Assembly (NCBI RefSeq): GCF_020404845.1
Contig: NZ_JAIOJZ010000001.1
Location: forward strand, 1-64,000
DNA from: Streptomyces hyderabadensis
GTDB taxonomy: Bacteria; Actinomycetota; Actinomycetes; Streptomycetales; Streptomycetaceae
Length of the DNA stretch: 64,000 nt
Direction: 5' to 3'
Shown: piece by piece, positions 43,666 through 54,032 of the stretch
Layout of the letters: every line of letters starts with the position of its first letter
Numbering within the stretch: position 1 is the first letter of the stretch
Translations under genes and position numbers: made by a program
Notes under the pieces: model-generated
Told to the model about the DNA's origin: nothing
Database searches by the model: none
What the model saw: the letters and a program-made list of their open reading frames with translations, nothing else

Positions 43666-43965
43666 AGAGTGAACCCCTCCCGTGGACGCCCGCGCGTCCG
43701 TCCCGGCCGTCTTCTGCTGTCGTACGCGCCCGTTGTACCTGCCGTGCCCGCCCTGTTGTGACGATCGACCGGCGCAGACGGTTGCACCGCGATCCTCCGG
43801 GCGCCGTGCTCGTCTGTTCGACCAGTACGGTGCCGCAGGCGACCCTACGACAACTTCCTTTGCACGGGCACCCGTTCCTGCCCGATATTCACCAGTTGGT
43901 CATATGCGGAGTTCTGTTGCCGTTCCCCCTGGTCGCGCGGCCGGCCTGCGGTCCGGGGGTCGTGG
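43666..43965. other. Gene-free 300-base gap between a hypothetical gene and the transglycosylase
   Basis: This is the upstream region of the transglycosylase gene. A minus-strand GTG at 43787 with GGAGG opens a 74-codon frame that runs into the gene in another frame and is Arg-rich, so it is not called. I do not recognise a c-di-AMP riboswitch, which some Streptomyces wall hydrolase genes have. Confidence 0.5.
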
Positions 43966-44346
43966 TCAGTAGCGGGCCGGGCCGCCGGGTCGCGCACCGA
44001 GGGTGTCGGCGGTCGCGACGAACACGGTGAAGGTGTGGGCGGGCCGGGGGCGCGGCAGCAGGGTGAGGGCCAGCGCGAGGTAGCCGCGGGCCAGGTCGGC
44101 CCACAGCCGCCAGGCGGGTGTCTCGTGCGGGGTGGTGGCGGCGGTCGCGGGGGCGCGGCGGGCCAGTGGGCGGCTCAGGCCCGTCGCGGTGCGGCGCAGC
44201 ACCGTCGTGAGGGTGGCGGGGGTGCGGCCGGTACTTGCGCCCGGTGCGAAGACCGGGACCGGGAGGAGTGGCACGCGGGCGGGTCCGTCGGTGCGTGCCC
44301 GTGCCCGTGCCGGTGTCGTCCGGTGGTGGAGCATGCGTATACCCAT
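43966..44346 (-). CDS. Hypothetical protein with one C-terminal hydrophobic segment
   Basis: 126 aa of unknown function. The first 60 residues are Arg/Pro/Thr-rich (MGIRMLHHRTTPARARARTD). The C-terminal part is more structured: TPAWRLWADLARGYLALALTLLPRPRPAHTFTVFVATADTLG near residues 75-116, with a single hydrophobic segment. The ATG is at 44346 with GAGGAT 6 bases upstream; the frame is open further upstream but is pure low-complexity there. It lies about 200 bases downstream of polA on the same strand. Confidence 0.55.
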   Translation of the reverse strand: MGIRMLHHRTTPARARARTDGPARVPLLPVPVFAPGASTGRTPATLTTVLRRTATGLSRPLARRAPATAATTPHETPAWRLWADLARGYLALALTLLPRPRPAHTFTVFVATADTLGARPGGPARY

Positions 44347-44550
44347 GCCCGCATCCTCACGGGAGAGCGGGGGCGGGGCGTTTCCTCGGGGGCCACCGGA
44401 GTGACGGGACGGGCGGGCGGGTGGCCCCGGGGGCCGCCCACCAGCGCCGGAAGAGTGTCCAGGTACCCCCACCCCCAGCGGCACGACTGCCCGCAGCGGC
44501 GGCAGCACGGCTGCGCACAGCGGCGGCCGGGGGCGGCGCGGCGGGCGCGG

Positions 44551-47274
44551 CTAGTGTGCTGCCGATTCCCAGTCCGGGCCCGCGCCCACCGAGACGCCCA
44601 GGGGGACCCTGAGCTGCACCGCGTTGGCCATTTCGCGGCGGACCAGCTCCTCCGCCGCGGCGCGCTCGCCCGGGGCGATCTCCAGGACGATTTCGTCGTG
44701 CACCTGGAGGAGCATGCGGGACTTGAGGCCGGCCTCGCGCAGCGCCTTGTCCACGTTGAGCATGGCGATCTTGACGATGTCGGCCGCGGTGCCCTGGATC
44801 GGCGCGTTCAGGGCCATCCGCTCGGCCGCCTCGCGGCGCTGCCGGTTGTCGCTGTTGAGGTCGGGCAGATAGCGGCGGCGGCCGAAGAGGGTCGCCGTGT
44901 ACCCCGTGGCCCGTGCCTCGTCGACGACCCGGCGCAGATAGTCCCGTACGCCGCCGAAACGCTCGAAGTAGGCGTCCATCAGGCCGCGTGCCTCGGCCGC
45001 CTCGATGTTCAGCTGCTGGGAGAGGCCGAAGGCGGACAGCCCGTACGCCAGGCCGTAGGACATGGCCTTGATCTTGCGGCGCATCTCGGCGTCCACGGCG
45101 GACTGCTCGACGGAGAAGACCTGGGCGGCCGCGGTGGTGTGCAGGTCCTCGCCGGACGTGAACGCCTCGGTCAGGCCCGCGTCCTCGGAGAGGTGGGCCA
45201 TCACCCGCAGCTCGATCTGGCTGTAGTCGGCCGTCATCAGGGACTCGAAGCCCTCGCCGACCACGAACCCGCGGCGGATCGCCCGGCCCTCGTCGGTGCG
45301 GACCGGGATGTTCTGCAGGTTCGGGTCGGTGGAGGAGAGGCGGCCGGTCGCGGCGACGGTCTGGTTGAACGTGGTGTGGATGCGCCCGTCCGCGGCAATG
45401 GTCTTGATCAGGCCCTCCACCGTGACGCGCAGCTTGGCCTGCTCGCGGTGGCGGAGCATGATCACCGGCAGTTCGTTGTCCGTCTGCGCCGCGAGCCAGG
45501 CCAGGGCGTCGGCGTCGGTCGTGTAGCCGGTCTTGGTCTTCTTGGTCTTGGGCAGGTTCAGCTCGCCGAAGAGGACTTCCTGGAGCTGCTTGGGCGAGCC
45601 AAGGTTGAACTCTCGTCCGGCCGCCGCGTGCGCCTCCTTCACCGCTTGCTGGACGGCGCCCGCGAACATCTGCTCCATGGCCTGGAGGTGCTCCCGGTCG
45701 GCGGCGATGCCGTGCCGCTCCATGCGGGCGAGCAGCGCGGAGGTGGGCAGCTCCATGTCGCGCAGCAGGTCGGCGGCGCCGACGTCGGCCAGGCGGCTCT
45801 CGAAGGTCTCGCCCAGGTCGAGGACGGCGCGGGCCTGCACCATCAGCGCCTCGGCCTCGGCGCCCTCGTCCGTGCCGAAGGCGAGCTGTCCGTCGGCCGC
45901 GGCGGCGGGGGCCAGCTCCCGGTGCAGGTACTCCAGGGACAGCGCGTCCAGGTCGAAGGAGCGGCGGCCGGGCTTGACCAGGTAGGCGGCCAGCGCGGTG
46001 TCCATGCCCACGCCGGCGACGCTCCAGCCGTGCTCGGCGAAGACCCGCATCGCGCCCTTGGCGTTGTGGAAGACCTTCGGCCGGTCCGGGTCGGACAGCC
46101 AGGCCCTGAACGCCGTCTCGTCGGCCTCGTCGATCTCCGTCGGGTCGAACCAGGCGGCCTTCCCGTCGGACGCGGCGAGCGCGACCTCGGTCACCGATCC
46201 GGTGCCCAGCGCCCAGGTGTCGACCGTGGCCACGCCGAGCGGCTGCGCGCCGTGCTCGGCGAGCCAGCCGGCCAGCTCGCCCGTGCCCAGCACGGTGCCG
46301 TCCAGCTCCACGCCGTCCGCGACCACCGGGGTGGCCTCGGCCTCCTCGGCGCCCGGGTCGACGGCGTAGAGCCGCTCGCGCAGGGAGGGGTTGCGGATCT
46401 CCAGGGTGTCCAGGATCACCGCGACGCCCTTGCGGTCGTAGGCCGTCCGCTCCAGGTCGGCGACCGTCCTCGGCAGCTCGACCCGGCGCTCCAGCTCGGT
46501 GAGCCGGCGGTTGAGCTTCACGGACTCCAGGTGGTCGCGCAGGTTCTGCCCGGCCTTGCCCTTGACCTCGTCGACGCGCTCGACCAGCTCCGCGAAGGAC
46601 CCGAACTGGTTGATCCACTTCGCGGCGGTCTTCTCGCCGACGCCCGGGATGCCGGGCAGGTTGTCGGACGGGTCGCCGCGCAGCGCGGCGAAGTCGGGGT
46701 ACTGGGCGGGGGTCAGCCCGTACTTCTCGAAGACCTTCTCCGGGGTGAAGCGGGTCAGCTCGGAGACGCCCTTGGTCGGATACAGGACCGTGGTGTGCTC
46801 GCTGACCAGCTGGAAGGAGTCCCGGTCGCCGGTGACGATCAGCACGTCGAAGCCCTCGGCCTCGGCCTGGGTGGCGAGGGTGGCGATGACGTCGTCGGCC
46901 TCGAAGCCCTCGACGGCGAAGCGGGGTACGTGCATGGAGTCGAGCAGCTCGCCGATCAGCTCCACCTGCCCCTTGAACTCGTCCGGGGTCTTGGAGCGGT
47001 TCGCCTTGTACTCGGTGAACTCCTCCGAGCGCCAGGTCTTGCGGGAGACGTCGAACGCCACCGCGAAGTGCGTGGGCGCCTCGTCACGCAGGGTGTTGGC
47101 CAGCATCGACGCGAAACCGTAGATCGCGTTGGTCGGCTGGCCGGTCGCGGTCGTGAAGTTCTCCGCGGGCAGCGCGAAGAACGCGCGGTACGCCAGCGAG
47201 TGCCCGTCCATGAGCATCAGCCGCGGTCGGCCGCCGGAGGTGCTGTCGGTCTTCTTCGATGCTGTCTTCGCCAC
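44551..47274 (-). CDS. polA: DNA polymerase I
   Basis: 907 aa. The N-terminal 5'-3' exonuclease starts at LMLMDGHSLAYRAFFALP near residue 20 and includes EGFEADDVIATLATQAE near 123 and GDRDSFQLV near 148. The 3'-5' exonuclease region is present but its first motif reads VDTWALG near 352, without the DxE acid pair, so proofreading is probably lost. The polymerase domain shows ADYSQIELR near 680 (motif A), RRKIKAMSYGLAYGLSAFG near 735 (motif B) and LLQVHDEIVLE near 865 (motif C). The GTG is at 47274 with AGGATCGG upstream. A damage-type promoter sits 7 bases further upstream. Confidence 0.97.
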   Translation of the reverse strand: MAKTASKKTDSTSGGRPRLMLMDGHSLAYRAFFALPAENFTTATGQPTNAIYGFASMLANTLRDEAPTHFAVAFDVSRKTWRSEEFTEYKANRSKTPDEFKGQVELIGELLDSMHVPRFAVEGFEADDVIATLATQAEAEGFDVLIVTGDRDSFQLVSEHTTVLYPTKGVSELTRFTPEKVFEKYGLTPAQYPDFAALRGDPSDNLPGIPGVGEKTAAKWINQFGSFAELVERVDEVKGKAGQNLRDHLESVKLNRRLTELERRVELPRTVADLERTAYDRKGVAVILDTLEIRNPSLRERLYAVDPGAEEAEATPVVADGVELDGTVLGTGELAGWLAEHGAQPLGVATVDTWALGTGSVTEVALAASDGKAAWFDPTEIDEADETAFRAWLSDPDRPKVFHNAKGAMRVFAEHGWSVAGVGMDTALAAYLVKPGRRSFDLDALSLEYLHRELAPAAAADGQLAFGTDEGAEAEALMVQARAVLDLGETFESRLADVGAADLLRDMELPTSALLARMERHGIAADREHLQAMEQMFAGAVQQAVKEAHAAAGREFNLGSPKQLQEVLFGELNLPKTKKTKTGYTTDADALAWLAAQTDNELPVIMLRHREQAKLRVTVEGLIKTIAADGRIHTTFNQTVAATGRLSSTDPNLQNIPVRTDEGRAIRRGFVVGEGFESLMTADYSQIELRVMAHLSEDAGLTEAFTSGEDLHTTAAAQVFSVEQSAVDAEMRRKIKAMSYGLAYGLSAFGLSQQLNIEAAEARGLMDAYFERFGGVRDYLRRVVDEARATGYTATLFGRRRYLPDLNSDNRQRREAAERMALNAPIQGTAADIVKIAMLNVDKALREAGLKSRMLLQVHDEIVLEIAPGERAAAEELVRREMANAVQLRVPLGVSVGAGPDWESAAH

Positions 47275-47281
47275 GACACCG

Positions 47282-47304
47282 ATCCTGCCACGTGGCACTG
47301 ACAG
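47282..47304 (-). promoter_or_regulatory. PafBC-type DNA-damage promoter of polA
   Basis: Minus strand CTGTCAGTG, 8 bases, CAGGAT, then 7 bases to the GTG. The first base of the box and the first base of the -10 deviate from consensus, so it is the weakest of the five. Confidence 0.6.
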
Positions 47305-47486
47305 TCGGCCCCGGCCTCGCCGTCCCGTGGTCTCCCCGCACCGTCCCGCGCCGTGTGCGCGACCGCGGCACCTCAGGTTCCGCAAGCATTGCTCACCATC
47401 TCCGCCCCGCCCGGACGGCCTCGGTGTCGGCGGGGCGTGCGAGGATCGGAGACGTACCTCACAACGCGTAAGCGAAGGAGCGCGCG

Positions 47487-49766
<2,280 letters not shown>

Positions 49767-49851
49767 GCGTTCGCTCAGCGAAGCGGCCGGCCGGCGCCCC
49801 GAGCAGCCGGCCGGCGGACCCGCAGACGGATGGAAGAAACGGAGCCGGCCC

Positions 49852-50340
49852 ATGGGCGAGCAGCAGCAGGTGCAGTTCCCGCAGGAGGTCATCGACGAGT
49901 ACGCCGCGCTCGGCGTGGACCTGCCCGCGCTGTTCTCCGCCGGGCACCTGGGGACCCGCATGGGGGTCCACATCGTCGAGGCGTCCGCGGACCGGGTCGT
50001 CGGCACCATGCCGGTGGAGGGCAACACCCAGCCGTACGGGCTGCTGCACGGCGGCGCCTCGGCCGTGCTGGCCGAGACGCTCGGGTCGGTCGGCTCGATG
50101 CTGCACGGCGGTTCCTCCAAGATCGCTGTCGGTGTCGACCTGAACTGCACCCATCACCGCGGGGTCCGCTCCGGCCTGGTCACCGGGGTGGCCACGCCCG
50201 TGCACCGGGGTCGCTCGACGGCGACGTACGAGGTCGTGATCAGCGACGAGCAGGACCGCCGGGTGTGCACGGCCCGGCTGACCTGCCTGCTGCGCGACGT
50301 GAACCCGGGCGACGGTGCCCCGGCGGCCACGGCGGGCTGA
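49852..50340 (+). CDS. Hotdog-fold thioesterase (PaaI-like)
   Basis: 162 aa. PYGLLHGGASAVLAETLGSVGS near residue 61 is the hotdog HGGxxxxLAE motif; the acidic residue is the catalytic base. VGVDLNCTHHRGVRSGLVTGVATPVHRGRST near 92 is the long central strand. A short N-terminal extension (QEVIDEYAALGVDLPALF) gives the gene its full length. It should hydrolyse aryl- or acyl-CoA esters. The ATG has GGAGCC upstream. It sits between the molybdoenzyme and the liv region with no clear partner. Confidence 0.9.
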   Translation: MGEQQQVQFPQEVIDEYAALGVDLPALFSAGHLGTRMGVHIVEASADRVVGTMPVEGNTQPYGLLHGGASAVLAETLGSVGSMLHGGSSKIAVGVDLNCTHHRGVRSGLVTGVATPVHRGRSTATYEVVISDEQDRRVCTARLTCLLRDVNPGDGAPAATAG

Positions 50341-50445
50341 GCCCCCGCGCCGGGCGCTTGTGCGGTGCGGTGCCCGCGGGTGCCGGCCCGCGGCACCCGT
50401 GACCGCTCCATTGCCTGCGGTCGTCCCGCGTCCTAGCGTCGGGGC

Positions 50446-50865
50446 ATGGGACGGGGAGGGGCACTACGGCGGGGACGGACGGCGCTGGCGCTGGCGACGA
50501 TGGTGGTGGCCGTCGGCTGCGGCAACTCCGGTGACGGAGCGGGCGGTTCCGCACGCGGCGCCTCGGCGTCGGCCGCGTCGCCCGCGTCCCGACAGCCTCT
50601 GTCCGGCGCCGAGTTGTGCGTGAGCGCCGTCGGTTACTGGGCGCGCGAGATGCTGGACGGCACGGAGCCCTACGGCGACTATCAGTCGATGGGGCTGTCC
50701 AACCGGCAGTACGACATCCTGCGCGAGGTCGTGGCCGAGGCGCGGGCCGCGCAGCGGGACCAGGGCGCCCGGGCGGCCGGGGAGTTGACCGACCGCCGGG
50801 TGCGCCAGGAGTGCACCGACGGATACCGCGACGGCGGTCCGAGCCGCGGCCCGTGGCAGTCGTGA
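50446..50865 (+). CDS. Hypothetical lipoprotein
   Basis: 139 aa. The N-terminal signal peptide ends in a lipobox, VVAVGC near residues 20-25, followed by a Ser/Gly/Ala linker and a small globular part (GAELCVSAVGYWAREMLDG near 54, ALSVDRQYDILREV-type helix near 90). Two Cys residues remain after the lipobox. The function is unknown. TTGCCT (50411-50416), a 17-base gap and TAGCGT (50434-50439) lie 6 bases before the ATG, an excellent leaderless promoter. The TGA stop overlaps the next gene's GTG. Confidence 0.78.
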   Translation: MGRGGALRRGRTALALATMVVAVGCGNSGDGAGGSARGASASAASPASRQPLSGAELCVSAVGYWAREMLDGTEPYGDYQSMGLSNRQYDILREVVAEARAAQRDQGARAAGELTDRRVRQECTDGYRDGGPSRGPWQS

Positions 50866-51458
50866 CCGGCATCGGTCCGGTCGAGCCGGGTGCGGACACC
50901 CGCGTCCGCAAGGCGCCGCCGCCCCGGCCGCGCGGACGCCTCGCCCGGTACTGCGAGCGCCACCGCCGCACGCTCCTGGCCTCCGCCGCCGCCCTCGTCG
51001 TCCTGGCGGGCGGCGGCTACCTGTACGCGAGCCGGCCGCAGCCGCGGCCCGCTCCCGCGCCTCCCTACCCGTCCCAGGCGGTCGACCTCGTCTACGGGGC
51101 CCCCGCGACCGGCTCGCCCGGGGCCACGTCCGGCGCCTACAGCTTCACGGTGCTGCTGAGCGTGCGGTCGGGACCGCCCGTCACGGTGACGCGGCTGACC
51201 CAGCCCTACGACGGCCTGTCGGTGACCTCCTCCCCCGCGGCACCTTTCCAGACAAAATCGCATTCCACCCGCAAGATCATTGTCACACTACGGGTGACGG
51301 AATGTGAAAAAGCGCCCCGGAATCCCGGACTCCCTTTCCTGGATGTAACGCTGCGTAATGCGCGCGCAATAGAAGCCCACAGTTTCATCCTGGGGGCGCG
51401 CTATGCGCAGGACCTCTCCCGGGCCCTCCAGGTCGCCTGCAGCAACGATTCAAGGTAA
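50862..51458 (+). CDS. Hypothetical membrane-anchored protein
   Basis: 198 aa. A single membrane anchor near residues 38-58 (TLLASAAALVVLAGGGYLYAS) follows a basic cytoplasmic start, and about 140 residues lie outside. The outer part has a beta-rich look (SGAYSFTVLLSVRSGPPVTVTRL near 88) and two Cys residues (TECEKAP, LQVACSND). The function is unknown. The GTG at 50862 overlaps the previous stop by four bases; GTG 50853 is the alternative. GC falls sharply in the last 230 bases, with rare codons such as CTA and ACA. Confidence 0.75.
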   Translation: MTGIGPVEPGADTRVRKAPPPRPRGRLARYCERHRRTLLASAAALVVLAGGGYLYASRPQPRPAPAPPYPSQAVDLVYGAPATGSPGATSGAYSFTVLLSVRSGPPVTVTRLTQPYDGLSVTSSPAAPFQTKSHSTRKIIVTLRVTECEKAPRNPGLPFLDVTLRNARAIEAHSFILGARYAQDLSRALQVACSNDSR

Positions 51459-51745
51459 TCACCAAAACGCCCCAGACGCCTGAACCCGTGCCGTTCGTCC
51501 TGCGGGTTCTCATCATGCGGACAGGGCGAATCGGCCTGAATTCAGCCCTTCTTCCCACCGAGTACCGCTCTGCAATACCCGGTGTCATAACAAGAGAGTC
51601 ACAGCCTCAGTCAGACCCTCCTCCACCTTCCCCACACACGCTTAGAGTCACGGCCAGTCACCGCGCCGTCGGATTGTCATTTCGGCCCCGCGCTCGACTC
51701 GACCGCCTCCACGGGGAAGCGGCCGTGCCAGGGAAAGGACTGATC

Positions 51746-52981
51746 GTGCGTCAACGTTCGCTCATCGCCATCACCGCCGCTCTGGCGGCGGGAGCGCTCA
51801 CCCTCACCGCCTGCGGCTCGCGCGACGACGACGGCGGATCCGACTCCGGCAACGGCGGCGGTGGCACCACCGTCGTCATCGGCGTCGACGCCCCGCTGAC
51901 CGGCGACCTGTCCGCGCTCGGCCTCGGCATCAAGAACTCGGCCGACCTCGCGGCCAAGACGGCCAACAAGGAAAAGACCGTCGACGGCATCACCTTCAAG
52001 GTCGAGGCACTCGACGACCAGGGCCAGCCCTCCGTCGGCCAGCAGAACGCCAGCAGCTTCGTCGCCAACAAGGACGTCCTCGGCGTCGTCGGCCCGCTGA
52101 ACTCGTCGGTCGGCGAGTCCATGCAGAAGGTCTTCGACACCGCCAAACTGGTCGAGGTCTCCCCGGCCAACACCGGCCCCTCCCTGACCCAGGGCCCCGA
52201 CTGGCGGAACAAGAAGGTCCGCCAGTACAAGTCGTACTTCCGCACCGCGACCACGGACGCCATCCAGGGCCCGTTCGCCGCGCAGTACGTCTACAACGAC
52301 GCCAAGAAGAAGAAGGTCTTCGTCATCGACGACAAGAAGACCTACGGCGCGGGCCTGGCCGGCACCTTCACCGAGGAGTTCAAGAAGCTCGGCGGCCAGG
52401 TGGTCGGCACCGAGCACATCAACCCGGACACCAAGGACTTCTCCTCGGTCGCCACCAAGGTGAAGAACTCCGGCGCCGACGTCGTCTACTACGGCGGTGA
52501 ATACCCGCAGGCCGGCCCGCTCAGCAAGCAGATCAAGGAAGCCGGCGCCAAGATCCCGCTCGTCGGCGGCGACGGCATCAAGGACGACACCTTCATCAAG
52601 CTGGCCGGCGCCGCCTCCAACGGCGACCTCGCCACCTCCGTCGGTGCGCCCGTCGAGACCCTCCCCTCGGCCAAGAAGTTCGTGGCCGACTACAAGACGG
52701 AAGGCTACAAGGAGGACTACGCGGCCTACGGCGGCTACTCCTACGACTCCGCCTGGGCGATCATCGAGGCCGTCAAGAAGGTCGTCGCGGACAACGGCGG
52801 GAAGCTCCCCGACGACGCCCGCGCCAAGGTCACCGAGGCCATGCAGAACGTCTCCTTCGACGGTGTGACCGGCAAGGTCTCCTTCGACGAGTTCGGTGAC
52901 GCCACCAACAAGCAGCTCACCGTCTACTCCGTCGAGGGCGGAACCTTCAAGGCCGTCAAGTCCGGTACCTACACCGGCTGA
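51746..52981 (+). CDS. livK: Branched-chain amino-acid ABC transporter, substrate-binding lipoprotein
   Basis: 411 aa. The signal peptide ends in the lipobox LTLTAC near residue 22; a Gly/Ser/Asp-rich linker follows. The mature part is a type I periplasmic-binding fold: TTVVIGVDAPLTGDLSALGLGIKNSADLA near residue 43, LGVVGPLNSSVGESMQ near 107, VFVIDDKKTYGAGLAGTF near 190 and ADVVYYGGEYPQAGPLSKQIK near 243. It delivers Leu/Ile/Val or related solutes to the LivHM permease. The GTG has AAAGGA upstream. It leads the livKHMGF operon. Confidence 0.93.
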   Translation: MRQRSLIAITAALAAGALTLTACGSRDDDGGSDSGNGGGGTTVVIGVDAPLTGDLSALGLGIKNSADLAAKTANKEKTVDGITFKVEALDDQGQPSVGQQNASSFVANKDVLGVVGPLNSSVGESMQKVFDTAKLVEVSPANTGPSLTQGPDWRNKKVRQYKSYFRTATTDAIQGPFAAQYVYNDAKKKKVFVIDDKKTYGAGLAGTFTEEFKKLGGQVVGTEHINPDTKDFSSVATKVKNSGADVVYYGGEYPQAGPLSKQIKEAGAKIPLVGGDGIKDDTFIKLAGAASNGDLATSVGAPVETLPSAKKFVADYKTEGYKEDYAAYGGYSYDSAWAIIEAVKKVVADNGGKLPDDARAKVTEAMQNVSFDGVTGKVSFDEFGDATNKQLTVYSVEGGTFKAVKSGTYTG

Positions 52982-53094
52982 CCGACCCCGCACCACAGCC
53001 CACGAGCCGCGCGGGGCGCTGTTCCACAAGCGCCCCGCGCGGACTCGCATCCGGCCATATCCGTCGAACGTCCGAATGTCTCGGAGGACATGCG

Positions 53095-54027
53095 GTGAAC
53101 GAACTGCCGCAGCAGCTGGTCAACGGCCTGCTACTGGGATCCATGTACGGGCTCGTCGCCATCGGCTACACAATGGTCTACGGCATCGTCCAGCTCATCA
53201 ACTTCGCCCACGGCGAGATCTTCATGACCGGCGCCTTCGGGGCACTCACGGTCTACATGTACATCCTGCCCGACGGCACCTCCATGCTGATCGCGCTGCC
53301 CCTGATGCTGCTCGGCGCCGTGATCGTCTCGGTCATCGTCGCCGTCGGGGCGGAACGGTTCGCCTACCGACCCCTGCGCGGCGCCCCCCGGCTCGCGCCC
53401 CTGATCACCGCGATCGGCCTCTCCCTCGCCCTGCAGCAGGCGGTATGGGCCTGGTACCCCGACGCCAAGTCCGCGCGCCCCTTCCCGCAGATCGACGGCG
53501 GACCCTTCCACCTCGGCGACGTCACCATCCAGACCGGCGACATCTTCCTGCTGATCGCCGCCCCGGTCAGCATGGCCCTCCTCGGCTACTTCGTCATGCG
53601 CACCCGCACCGGACGCGGCATGCAGGCCACCGCCCAGGACCCCGACACCGCCAAGCTCATGGGCGTCAACACCGACCGCATCATCGTGATCGCCTTCGCA
53701 CTCGGCGCCGTCTTCGCCGCCGTCGGAGGCGTCGCCTACGGCCTCAAGTACGGCCAGATCGAGTTCAAGATGGGCTTCATCCTCGGTCTCAAGGCCTTCA
53801 CCGCGGCAGTCCTCGGCGGCATCGGCAACATCTACGGCGCCATGATCGGCGGAGTCGTCCTCGGCGTCGCCGAGACCCTGGCCACCGCCTACATCGCCGA
53901 CATCCCCGGCCTGGACAAGTTCGGCAGCCAGTCCTGGGCGGACGTCTGGGCCTTCATCCTCCTCATCCTCGTGCTGTTGTTCAGGCCGCAGGGCCTGCTC
54001 GGCGAACGCGTTGCGGACAGGGCGTGA
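53095..54027 (+). CDS. livH: Branched-chain amino-acid ABC transporter, permease LivH
   Basis: 310 aa with about eight membrane segments. QQLVNGLLLGSMYGLVAIGYTMVYGIVQLINFAHGEIFM near residue 5 (key residues G, Y, N, F, H, G, E) is the LivH N-terminus. The EAA-like cytoplasmic loop RTRTGRGMQATAQDPDTAKLMGVNTDRII lies near 180. VLGGIGNIYGAMIGGVVLGVAETLA near 240 and LLFRPQGLLGE near 295 complete the family. The start is GTG with GGAGG upstream. The stop overlaps or is 5 bases short of livM. Confidence 0.94.
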   Translation: MNELPQQLVNGLLLGSMYGLVAIGYTMVYGIVQLINFAHGEIFMTGAFGALTVYMYILPDGTSMLIALPLMLLGAVIVSVIVAVGAERFAYRPLRGAPRLAPLITAIGLSLALQQAVWAWYPDAKSARPFPQIDGGPFHLGDVTIQTGDIFLLIAAPVSMALLGYFVMRTRTGRGMQATAQDPDTAKLMGVNTDRIIVIAFALGAVFAAVGGVAYGLKYGQIEFKMGFILGLKAFTAAVLGGIGNIYGAMIGGVVLGVAETLATAYIADIPGLDKFGSQSWADVWAFILLILVLLFRPQGLLGERVADRA

Positions 54028-54032
54028 CACCG

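Noticed and set aside
43563..43787. A minus-strand GTG frame with a good ribosome site upstream of the transglycosylase
   Set aside because: It runs into the transglycosylase in another frame and is Arg/Pro-rich; the ribosome site is probably chance.
44035..47301. A 1088-codon plus-strand frame opposite polA
   Set aside because: It is the mirror frame of polA; the sequence is Gly/Val/Arg-rich and has no motif.
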